Positions 1 through 5,610 of a stretch of 6,123 nucleotides of DNA are shown one piece after another. The translations under genes and the position numbers were made by a program. Numbering within the stretch: the first letter of the stretch is position 1; the number at the start of each line of letters is the position of its first letter. Source of the DNA: an uncultured Lachnospiraceae bacterium (GTDB lineage: Bacteria; Bacillota_A; Clostridia; Lachnospirales; Lachnospiraceae); contig CAMOGO010000079.1 in NCBI GenBank assembly GCA_946614075.1, forward strand, positions 1 to 6,123, given 5' to 3'. The notes beneath the pieces were generated by a model. That model was not told the origin of the DNA, ran no database searches, and saw only the letters and a list, made by a program, of their open reading frames with translations.

Positions 1-2
1 AG

Positions 3-1712
3 GCGGCCAACGAGGAGCTGCTGACCGCCAATGAGGAGCTGCAGAGCTCCAACGAGGAGCTGCAGTCCGTCAACGAGGAGCTCTACACGGTCAACTCCGA
101 GTATCAGTCCAAGGTCAATGAGCTCGCCGGTCTGAACGACGATATGGCGAACTTCCTGTCGACGACACTGGTCGGCATCATTCTGGTCGACCGCGACCTG
201 AATATCCGGAAGTTCACCGAGTATGTGGCGACGGAGTTCAATGTCGCGGAGCAGGATGTCGGACGTTCGCTGCGCTATATTTCCTACAACTTCGGAACGA
301 TCGATCTGATTGCTTTGTGCCGGGAAGTTCTGGAGACAACGAACCCGGTCGAGCAGCACTGTGCTTCCGTTTCCGGGCGGACCTATCTGATCCGTATTGC
401 ACCTTACCGTCATCAGGAGCCGGACATCGTGGCGCCTGCCGACAGCCGCAGGGGCATTCTGGGACTGGTCCTGACCTTCGTAGATACCACCAAGCAGGCT
501 GACGACCAGCAGCAGATCGAGGAGATGGCAAAGGCACTCCGTCAGGCTGTCAAGTCCGGGAAGGAAAAGGAGACCTTCCTGTCTCATATGAGCCATGACA
601 TGCGGACGCCGATGACCGCGATCTACGGCTTGACCAGACTGTCTCTTGACAGTCCGGACCTTACGCCGGAGCTGAGGGACAATCTGGAAAAGATCGAGAC
701 CGCCAGCCATTACCTGATGACCCTGATCGAGGAAATCCTCGAGACGAGCCGGATCAATGCCGGAAAGATCGTTTCGGTCAGCCATACGGTGCGGGAGGAC
801 CAGCTTCTGGATGAGATTTCAACGATCATCCGGGAGAGAGTCCGTGAGGCAGGGCTTCATTTCAGCAGCCGTGTCCAGAATTGCCAGAGCCGGTACTGCC
901 TGATGGATACCGAGCATGTGGAGAGGATCCTGGTCAACCTGCTGAGCAACTCCGTGAAATTCACACCGAAGGGCGGCTCGGTCCGCTTTGAAACCTTCGT
1001 GAAGTACACGGAGACGGAGACGATCCACACTTACATCGTCAGCGACACCGGACGAGGCATCAGCGAGCTTTTCCAGAAGCGGATGTTCCTGCCGTTTGAG
1101 CAGGAGACCGAGACGGATGGTCTGCGGGAGGGCACCGGGCTTGGCCTCTACATCTGCAAGAACCTGGTCGATCTGCTGGGAGGCAGCATTTCCTGCCGGA
1201 GCCGGGTAGGCAGCGGAACCGAGTTTACGGTCGTGCTTCGCTACCGGCTGGCCACGGATGAGCAGGTCCGTTTGTACAAGCAGTCTGCCAACACCTATGA
1301 GGACAGCATCCTTTTAGGGAAGAATATCCTGCTTGCCGAGGACAACAAGATCAACGCGGAGGTCATCCTGCGCCTGCTTGGCACTAAGGGGATCCATGCG
1401 GAGCTTGCCAGGGACGGGCAGGAGGCAGTCGATCTGTACTCCAGCCATGGCCCGTATCACTTCCAGGCGATCCTGATGGATCTGATGATGCCGGTCAAAA
1501 ACGGCTACAGCGCAGCTGCCGAGATCCGGCGGATGCCGGAGGCGGACGCGGGGACCATCCCGATTATCGCACTGACGGCAGACACGATGGGCGAGGTGGA
1601 AAAGCGCTGCACGGAGGCCGGAATGAATGCCGTGCTGACAAAGCCGGTGAACCCGGAACAGCTCTTTGCGACTCTCGCAGAGCAGATCGAGCCGCCGGAA
1701 CAGAAGGACTAA
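3..1712 (+). CDS. Hybrid sensor histidine kinase (helix-PAS-HisKA-HATPase-receiver), 5' truncated
   Basis: The frame is open from the left edge, so the start lies outside the window; the first ATG, at 144, is internal to the PAS linker. Residue numbers here count from that ATG. Before it are 47 codons of NEELxxx heptads. Next comes a PAS domain (about 1-118; LVDRDLNIRKFTEY, then TFVDTT), then HisKA with H-box SHMSHDMRTP and phospho-acceptor His151. The HATPase has N-box NLLSNSVKF (Asn269), G1 DTGRGIS (Asp301) and G2 GTGLGL (330-335). The C-terminal receiver (about 393-510) has acidic pair Glu399/Asp400, phospho-acceptor Asp446 in LMDLMMP, Thr478 and Lys500. All kinase and receiver residues are present, so it should be active. 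No membrane segment is visible, suggesting a cytoplasmic sensor, though the N-terminus is unseen. The heptad helix joined to this PAS type is typical of CheB-CheR-PAS fusions, so upstream CheB/CheR domains are inferred. The HPt gene just downstream is its likely phosphotransfer partner. The signal sensed is unknown. Confidence 0.95.
   Translation, partial: AANEELLTANEELQSSNEELQSVNEELYTVNSEYQSKVNELAGLNDDMANFLSTTLVGIILVDRDLNIRKFTEYVATEFNVAEQDVGRSLRYISYNFGTIDLIALCREVLETTNPVEQHCASVSGRTYLIRIAPYRHQEPDIVAPADSRRGILGLVLTFVDTTKQADDQQQIEEMAKALRQAVKSGKEKETFLSHMSHDMRTPMTAIYGLTRLSLDSPDLTPELRDNLEKIETASHYLMTLIEEILETSRINAGKIVSVSHTVREDQLLDEISTIIRERVREAGLHFSSRVQNCQSRYCLMDTEHVERILVNLLSNSVKFTPKGGSVRFETFVKYTETETIHTYIVSDTGRGISELFQKRMFLPFEQETETDGLREGTGLGLYICKNLVDLLGGSISCRSRVGSGTEFTVVLRYRLATDEQVRLYKQSANTYEDSILLGKNILLAEDNKINAEVILRLLGTKGIHAELARDGQEAVDLYSSHGPYHFQAILMDLMMPVKNGYSAAAEIRRMPEADAGTIPIIALTADTMGEVEKRCTEAGMNAVLTKPVNPEQLFATLAEQIEPPEQKD
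9..113 (+). repeat. Five 21-base coding repeats (NEELxxx heptads)
   Basis: Five consecutive 21-base units start at 9, 30, 51, 72 and 93. They encode NEELLTA, NEELQSS, NEELQSV, NEELYTV and NSEYQSK. The first four share AAY-GAG-GAG-CTS. At protein level this is an uninterrupted amphipathic helix with strict 7-residue periodicity. It matches the linker that joins CheR to PAS in CheB-CheR-PAS kinases and probably forms a signalling coiled coil in a dimer. The DNA identity makes the unit number prone to slippage. Confidence 0.85.
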
Positions 1713-1731
1713 GAGTAAAAAACTAAGATAG

Positions 1732-1772
1732 CAGCGGCCCGTTTTTGGGGTTTTATCGGCCCGCTGTTTCAT
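1732..1772 (+). terminator. Possible weak terminator or attenuator between kinase and HPt genes
   Basis: The arms 1732-1741 (CAGCGGCCCG) and 1757-1766 (CGGCCCGCTG) pair over 10 positions with one C-C mismatch, around a 15-base loop. Only a short T-rich tail (TTTCATT) follows. The hairpin lies 19 bases after the kinase stop and 17 before the HPt start. It could reduce read-through into the HPt gene or protect the 3' end of the kinase message. The mismatch, long loop and broken T-tract make it weak. Confidence 0.35.
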
Positions 1773-1783
1773 TGGGGGGTACC

Positions 1784-2173
1784 ATGTCGGATTGGAAAGA
1801 TGAAATGTCTGCCTGGGGAGCGGATATGGACGCAACGAGGCGGCGGTTTCTTTATGATGATGTTTTTTACAAGGAGTGTCTGAGAGAGTTTGCATCCTCG
1901 CGGAATATCGCGGCTTTGCAGACTGCGATGAAAAACCAGGACCCGAAGGCGGCCTATGAGGCTGCCCACGAGCTGAAGGGGACGACCTTGACCCTGGGCC
2001 TGACGCCTCTTTATGAGGCGATCAATGCCGTGGTTGAGGCTTTGCGCGAGGGGGCCTGGACAGAGGATGCTGTCACGGCATATGAAGCATGGAAGAGCGA
2101 GTATCTCCAGTTTCAGCGGATTGCATCGATGATCGAGGACGAGCCTCCCAAAACGGAGCTAAATGATTTATGA
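1784..2173 (+). CDS. HPt (histidine phosphotransfer) protein
   Basis: A 129-residue protein that is essentially one HPt four-helix bundle. The signature AAHELKGTTLTLGLTPL (60-76) carries the phospho-accepting His62, with the family's following Lys65-Gly66. The N-terminal helix has the usual W-G-x-D start (WGADMD) followed by YDDVFYKECLREFA. The protein should relay phosphate from the receiver Asp of a hybrid kinase to the receiver of a separate response regulator, in the cytoplasm. The nearest donor is the hybrid kinase 71 bases upstream on the same strand. ATG 1784 is chosen because a G-rich ribosome site (six G at 1774-1779) lies just before it and the W-G-x-D helix begins right after. A TTG at 1745 in the same frame falls in the hairpin loop and adds a non-conserved tail. 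The stop overlaps the next start by four bases (ATGA), implying translational coupling. No output regulator is visible nearby. Confidence 0.9.
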   Translation: MSDWKDEMSAWGADMDATRRRFLYDDVFYKECLREFASSRNIAALQTAMKNQDPKAAYEAAHELKGTTLTLGLTPLYEAINAVVEALREGAWTEDAVTAYEAWKSEYLQFQRIASMIEDEPPKTELNDL

Positions 2174-2721
2174 TATATGAACGCAAGAAAGGCCGTCCGG
2201 AGGATATCTCCGGGCGGCTTCCGAAAGAAATCAGAGTATATGATCTGCTGGATGAGCTGGGGATCAAGTATGAGCGCATCGACCATGAGGCTCTCATGAC
2301 GATGGAGGCCTGCCGTGACGCGGATGCGTCGCTGGATGCCTTTGTGTGCAAGAACCTGTTCCTGCGCAATCAGCAGAAGACACGCTTTTACCTCCTGATG
2401 ATGCCCGGGGACAAAAAGTTCAAGACCAAGGAACTCTCCAAGCAGATCAACAGTGCGAGGCTGTCCTTTGCCGAGCCGGAGTTCATGGAGCGCTTCCTGG
2501 ACATCACGCCTGGGTCTGTGAGCGTCATGGGGCTGATGAACGATGGGGAAAACCAGGTTCAGCTGCTGATCGATGAGGATGTGAAGGCCGGCGAGTATTT
2601 CGGCTGCCATCCCTGCATCAATACCTCGAGTATCCGCCTGAGAACGAGCGACCTGACGGAGCGCTTTCTGCCGGCCGTCCACCACGAGCCCATGTATGTG
2701 AAGCTGGTGGGAGAGGACTGA
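2170..2721 (+). CDS. ProX-like prolyl-tRNA editing deacylase (YbaK/ProRS-associated domain)
   Basis: A 183-residue single-domain protein of the YbaK/ProX superfamily, related to the editing insertion of prolyl-tRNA synthetase. The known role of the ProX branch is hydrolysis of mischarged aminoacyl-tRNAPro, mainly Ala-tRNAPro, in the cytoplasm. Family landmarks are HEALMTMEAC (39-48), CKNLFLRN with Lys61 (60-67), YLLMMPGDKKFKTKEL (74-89), the loop TPGSVSVMGLMND (113-125), and a C-terminal CHPCINTSS with His147 and Asn151. Full length for the family, with no truncation. Its ATG overlaps the HPt stop codon in an ATGA. A GGAG at 2155-2158 lies 11 bases upstream, a rather long spacing, so coupling to HPt translation is likely. 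Some Clostridia encode this domain as PrdX beside D-proline reductase genes, but none of those is present here. The family call is firm; tRNA specificity is inferred. Confidence 0.92.
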   Translation: MIYERKKGRPEDISGRLPKEIRVYDLLDELGIKYERIDHEALMTMEACRDADASLDAFVCKNLFLRNQQKTRFYLLMMPGDKKFKTKELSKQINSARLSFAEPEFMERFLDITPGSVSVMGLMNDGENQVQLLIDEDVKAGEYFGCHPCINTSSIRLRTSDLTERFLPAVHHEPMYVKLVGED

Positions 2722-2730
2722 GGAAGGCGT

Positions 2731-2774
2731 TGTGCCGAATGTTTGGCGAGACATGTCGTTCTTTTTATGGCACA
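2731..2774. other. Convergent intergenic segment with weak inverted repeat
   Basis: The 69 bases between the deacylase stop and the stop of the opposing regulator gene hold TGTGCC (2731-2736) pairing with GGCACA (2769-2774) across a 32-base loop, an 8-base palindrome GACATGTC (2750-2757 region) and a T-rich run on the + strand (TTCTTTTT, 2759-2766). None is a textbook intrinsic terminator. It may serve as an inefficient bidirectional stop, or termination may be Rho-dependent. Confidence 0.25.
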
Positions 2775-2790
2775 GAGGCTTTTGGCATAG

Positions 2791-3693
2791 CTACGGGGCT
2801 GGCGCGATCGGATGCTCGGTGAGGTACTGCTTCAGATACCGGAAGAAAAAGGCCTCCGAGGCAGTCAGCACAGAGTCGCTCCGATGAACCAGGCACAGAT
2901 GGAGGGAATAGCTCTCCAGCGGAAGCACGCAGGTGTCCGGAAACACCTGGTCCGGATGGTCCGCCAGGTCAAAGAGAAGTCGGCTGCTGTGCTTGACATG
3001 GTAAAAGGCATCGATGGCATCCGGCACGCTTTCAAAGAGGCAGGAAATCCCTGCCTTTTCAAGGTCGCAGAAGACCTCGTGATAATTTAAGGAAAAAGCA
3101 CCCATACCCATGAGGCTCTGACCTTCCAGATCGGACAGGCAGAGCCTTTCTTTTGCCGCAAGGGGATGCTTTCTGGAGAGGCTGAGCCCGAGCGTAAAGG
3201 ACTGCAGCGGAATGAAGGTGTAGTCCGGCGAATCCCAGGGCATGCACATCATGACGCCAAAGCGGATTTCCTGCTTTTTGAGCATGTCCCAGATCTCATC
3301 GTTTGAGGCAGCGCGGGTCTGGAAATTCATGGCCCGGTGCGGATCCTGAAAAGACGACATGATCGTGATCAGAGTCGGGAAGAGGAAGGTCAGGATAGAG
3401 TAGGAATAGGCGGAGGAGATCTCGTCAAACTGCCGCGAAAGCCCTCGTACCTCGAACTCAGCCTGGTTTGCCAGATCAAGAAGCACCGCTGCTTTTTCCG
3501 TCAAAAGCTCCCCGGCCGGTGTCAGGGAGAGATGGTTCTTTTCGTTGATAAAAAGCGGCGTTCCCAGCTCCTTTTCCAGGGACTGGATCGACTGCCGCAG
3601 CGCCTGACGGCTGATATAAAGCTCCGAAGCGGCTTTCGTGTAGTTTAAGAGACGGGCCGTCGTCACAAAATACCGTAGAGGGGTGAGCTCCAT
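2791..3693 (-). CDS. LysR-family transcriptional regulator
   Basis: A 300-residue protein of standard LysR length. The N-terminus MELTPLRYFVTTARLLNYTK and the winged helix-turn-helix following it (AASELYISRQALRQSIQSLE, about 21-40, then ELGTPLFIN and LTPAGELL) are diagnostic. Residues from about 90 onward form the two-lobed effector-binding domain, which is much less conserved. The start at 3693 is supported by AAAGGAG (3700-3706, minus strand) six bases upstream and by the canonical MELxxLRYF opening. The gene is transcribed divergently from the Tat-exported flavoprotein, the usual LysR layout, so it most likely controls that gene and itself, responding to the flavoprotein's substrate or a related compound. 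The effector cannot be named from sequence. The gene ends with TAG 69 bases from the convergent deacylase gene. Confidence 0.95.
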   Translation of the reverse strand: MELTPLRYFVTTARLLNYTKAASELYISRQALRQSIQSLEKELGTPLFINEKNHLSLTPAGELLTEKAAVLLDLANQAEFEVRGLSRQFDEISSAYSYSILTFLFPTLITIMSSFQDPHRAMNFQTRAASNDEIWDMLKKQEIRFGVMMCMPWDSPDYTFIPLQSFTLGLSLSRKHPLAAKERLCLSDLEGQSLMGMGAFSLNYHEVFCDLEKAGISCLFESVPDAIDAFYHVKHSSRLLFDLADHPDQVFPDTCVLPLESYSLHLCLVHRSDSVLTASEAFFFRYLKQYLTEHPIAPAP

Positions 3694-3712
3694 GGAGATC
3701 TCCTTTCAAAAC

Positions 3713-3756
3713 GCAGGTTTTACTTGCTTTTCCAAGGCAAGAATACCTGCTTTTTT
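3713..3756 (+). other. Terminator-like inverted repeat with T6 in the divergent promoter region
   Basis: GCAGGT (3713-3718) pairs with ACCTGC (3745-3750). Inside it CTTGCTTT (3723-3730) pairs with AAGGCAAG (3734-3741) around a 3-base loop, with a small internal asymmetry between the two stems. Six T follow at once (3751-3756). As RNA on the + strand this looks like an intrinsic terminator, but no + strand gene ends here. It may be an operator, or a block to stray transcription entering the flavoprotein promoter. On the minus strand it falls largely in the LysR leader. Confidence 0.5.
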
Positions 3757-3768
3757 CATGCCTGTAAA
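3740..3768 (-). promoter_or_regulatory. Predicted sigma-70/A promoter of the LysR gene
   Basis: On the minus strand, TTTACA (3763-3768; five of six to TTGACA) is separated by exactly 17 bases from TATTCT (3740-3745; four of six to TATAAT). Transcription would begin near 3733, giving a leader of about 40 bases that carries the AAAGGAG ribosome site. The -10 box lies within the inverted repeat at 3713-3750 and the -35 within the repeat at 3761-3784, a placement that suits autoregulation. Confidence 0.55.
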
Positions 3769-3784
3769 GGGGGTATAGTACAGG
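3761..3784. promoter_or_regulatory. Candidate LysR operator: inverted repeat CCTGTA-N12-TACAGG
   Basis: A perfect 6-base inverted repeat (3761-3766 and 3779-3784) flanks a 12-base spacer that contains most of the predicted flavoprotein -10 box. The half-site CAGGT/ACCTG recurs at 3714-3718, 3745-3749 and 3781-3785. ATACCTG (3743-3749) is repeated inverted as CAGGTAT (3781-3787). Multiple half-sites spread over about 75 bases between divergent genes fit LysR tetramer binding. Assignment to this regulator is inferred from position. Confidence 0.45.
3774..3779 (+). promoter_or_regulatory. Predicted -10 box of the flavoprotein promoter
   Basis: TATAGT matches TATAAT at five of six positions. At 16-18 base spacing the -35 position holds only T-rich sequence (TTTTTT at 3751-3756) with no TTGACA-like hexamer. 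A good -10 with a poor -35 is usual for activator-dependent promoters and fits LysR activation. The predicted transcription start is near 3786, leaving a leader of about 70 bases. Confidence 0.4.
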
Positions 3785-3800
3785 TATCAAATATTCTTAA

Positions 3801-3822
3801 TGCAGTGCCGGAAGGCGCTGCA
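3801..3822 (+). other. Stable 5'-leader hairpin with GGAA tetraloop
   Basis: TGCAGTGCC (3801-3809) pairs with GGCGCTGCA (3814-3822) over nine positions with one T-G wobble, closed by a GGAA (GNRA-type) loop. It sits about 15 bases after the predicted transcription start and ends 34 bases before the flavoprotein ATG. No T-tract follows, so it is not a terminator. An mRNA-stabilising role is the simplest reading; protein or RNA binding is possible. Confidence 0.6.
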
Positions 3823-3856
3823 GCACAAAGTAAAAGATGAGAAAGGAAGGGAAAAC

Positions 3857-5527
3857 ATGAAGCTTGACAGAAGAACCTTTTTAAAGGGTGCCGTGGCGAC
3901 GGCGGCAGTCGCAGCAGCAGCTCCGGCTGTCCTGGCAGCAGCAGAGGAAGAAATGCCTGCAGAGGAGAAGATGGCAGAGGATGTCCCGGCATGGCTTGGG
4001 ATGGAGCCTGAGGTCGATGAGGCGGATGTCGTCGCGACCTTTGATACCGAGGTCCTGGTCGTAGGTGCAGGCACCTCCGGTGTTTTCGCCGCTTGCTCCG
4101 CCGTGGAGGAGGGTGCGAAGACGATCCTGATCGAGAAGCTGAATGAGGAATTCGGCGGCTCCGGTATCCGTGATACCCTCGCTGCGATCGGCAGCCGTGA
4201 GCAGCTCGAGGACGGGGACAACCCGGACAAGTTCGACGTCATCACCGAGCTCTACCGCCAGTCCAACGGCTACGGCGATCAGAGACTTTACAAGCTGTGG
4301 GCGGACAATTCCGGTGAGGCCATTGACTGGTATACCGACCGCTGTGCAGAGGCAGGGCTGTCCATCCGTCACGAGGTGGATACCCACGATATCTCGGTCC
4401 GCTATCCGATCTATGATGTCGGCCACTCTCTGCAGATGAGTGCGACACTCGGCGCTCACGGCGTAACCGCCAATGTCCTGAAGGAGTACGGCAAGGGCCT
4501 TGGCCTGGAGATTCATTATGATACCCAGATGATCAAGATCATCCTGGAGGAAGGCAAGGCCGTCGGCATCTACGCTGAGAATCTGGACGGCATCGTCCGC
4601 TACAATGCTTCCAAGGGCGTGATCATCTGCACCGGCGGCTACGGTAACAACCCGGAGATGCTTGCAGCCCTGCAGCCGGAGACTACTCACATGATCAACA
4701 TCAGCTACGCATACCCGGGAACTCAGGGCGATGGCATCCGTGCCTGTTTGTGGGCTGGCGCCAAGATGGACGAGACCCACTCCAGCATGCTCTTTGACCG
4801 TGGCCTGGTACCTCCGACCCAGACCGGCTGCGATACTCCTGGCGCTCTTTTCTGGATGGGATCCCAGCCTTTCCTGAAGGTCGATCTGAACGGCAACCGT
4901 TTCACCAACGAGTCCGGCTGCTATGATCACATCATTCACGATGCGTTCAACCTGCCCGGCAAGACCTACGCCATGATCTGGGATGCCAACTATATCGAGG
5001 ATATGGCCCGCTTTGACAGCCATGGCTGCAGCCGTATGTTTGACCATGTAAATGGCGCCGAGTCCGTATGGCCGCTGGCGATGAATGAGGCAGCCTTCAT
5101 GGAGCCGATGCGCGCGGACGGCCTGATCGTCAAGGCCGACACCATCGAGGAGCTGGCAGAGAAGCTTGGCCTTCCGGCTGAGAACCTTGTCGCGACGGTA
5201 GATCGTTACAATGAGCTCTTCGACGCCCAGGAGGACAGCGACTTCGGCAAGGAGCCGTATCGTCTTTCCGAGCTGCGCACCCCGCCGTACGAAGGTGTCC
5301 GCATGAGCGGTGGCTATTTCCTGACCACCATGGATGGCATCAAGATCGACACCAACCTGAACGTCATCGACAAGAATGACAATCCGATCGAGGGTCTGTA
5401 CTGCGCAGGAGACTGCAGCGGTTCCTACTTCTCCGACAGCTATCCGAACCTCCTGGCAGGCGCAGCCGCAGGCCGCAGCGTCACCTTCGGACGCCTCGCA
5501 GGCCGCAACGCCGCACACAGGGAATAA
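3857..5527 (+). CDS. Tat-exported FAD oxidoreductase, fumarate reductase/flavocytochrome c superfamily, substrate unknown
   Basis: A 556-residue flavoprotein. The N-terminus DRRTFLKG (4-11), an alanine-rich hydrophobic stretch and a cleavage region near A27-A29 form a twin-arginine signal peptide, so the folded, FAD-loaded enzyme should act outside the membrane. The FAD site begins with VVGAGTSG (68-75; Gly70, 72, 75) and Glu93 closing the second strand; ICTGGYGNN (257-265) and GLYCAGDCSG (513-522) complete it. The capping domain has PFLKVDLNGNRFTNE (338-352). There is no heme motif (CxxCH) and no FMN-attachment domain, so electrons must come from a separate partner not in the window. It should reduce or oxidise a small organic molecule. 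Residues that bind fumarate in flavocytochrome c appear replaced. ATG 3857 is preferred over 3800: it has an AAGGAAGGG-type ribosome site (3843-3851) and gives a proper Tat signal, whereas 3800 abuts the leader hairpin. A divergent LysR gene probably regulates it. Confidence 0.93.
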   Translation: MKLDRRTFLKGAVATAAVAAAAPAVLAAAEEEMPAEEKMAEDVPAWLGMEPEVDEADVVATFDTEVLVVGAGTSGVFAACSAVEEGAKTILIEKLNEEFGGSGIRDTLAAIGSREQLEDGDNPDKFDVITELYRQSNGYGDQRLYKLWADNSGEAIDWYTDRCAEAGLSIRHEVDTHDISVRYPIYDVGHSLQMSATLGAHGVTANVLKEYGKGLGLEIHYDTQMIKIILEEGKAVGIYAENLDGIVRYNASKGVIICTGGYGNNPEMLAALQPETTHMINISYAYPGTQGDGIRACLWAGAKMDETHSSMLFDRGLVPPTQTGCDTPGALFWMGSQPFLKVDLNGNRFTNESGCYDHIIHDAFNLPGKTYAMIWDANYIEDMARFDSHGCSRMFDHVNGAESVWPLAMNEAAFMEPMRADGLIVKADTIEELAEKLGLPAENLVATVDRYNELFDAQEDSDFGKEPYRLSELRTPPYEGVRMSGGYFLTTMDGIKIDTNLNVIDKNDNPIEGLYCAGDCSGSYFSDSYPNLLAGAAAGRSVTFGRLAGRNAAHRE

Positions 5528-5564
5528 ACGGCATGGCATCCTCACTCCGATCGAGTAGGAGGCG

Positions 5565-5602
5565 GCCGCCGTTGCCGTAAGGCAACAATTACCTTTGGCG
5601 GC
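5565..5602 (+). other. 3'-UTR hairpin with GTAA tetraloop after the flavoprotein gene
   Basis: GTTGCC (5571-5576) pairs perfectly with GGCAAC (5581-5586) around GTAA, a GNRA loop. Outside it GCCGCC (5565-5570) can pair with GGCGGC (5597-5602), leaving a 10-base bulge. It starts 38 bases after the stop codon. No T-tract follows, so it is more likely a 3'-end stabiliser than a terminator. Confidence 0.55.
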
Positions 5603-5610
5603 GTGTGCAT

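Noticed and set aside
9..113. The 21-base repeats as a CRISPR array or non-coding tandem repeat
   Set aside because: There are no spacers, the period is exactly seven codons, and the frame encodes a known type of signalling helix.
1745..1783. A TTG start giving the HPt protein 13 extra residues
   Set aside because: It lies in the loop of the inter-gene hairpin; the G-rich ribosome site and the family's conserved start both favour ATG 1784.
1314..1895. A 193-codon minus-strand frame spanning the kinase end and HPt start
   Set aside because: It has low-complexity, Arg/His/Leu-rich composition typical of a shadow frame and lies opposite firm receiver and HPt motifs.
2113..2754. A 213-codon minus-strand frame opposite the deacylase gene
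   Set aside because: No domain is recognisable and it runs opposite a well-conserved ProX-like protein.
2731..2774. The TGTGCC/GGCACA pair as a full intrinsic terminator
   Set aside because: The loop is 32 bases and the T-run lies inside the loop, not after the stem; it is recorded only as a weak inverted repeat.
3685..3701. Three adjacent 6-base palindromes (SacI, NcoI and BglII sites) resembling a cloning polylinker
   Set aside because: They encode and precede the normal LysR opening MELTPLRYF with a natural Shine-Dalgarno, and nothing else suggests engineered DNA.
3800..3856. An upstream ATG giving the flavoprotein 19 extra N-terminal residues
   Set aside because: The extra residues are charged and would bury the twin-arginine signal. 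The ATG abuts the leader hairpin and lacks a good ribosome site, while 3857 has one at proper spacing.
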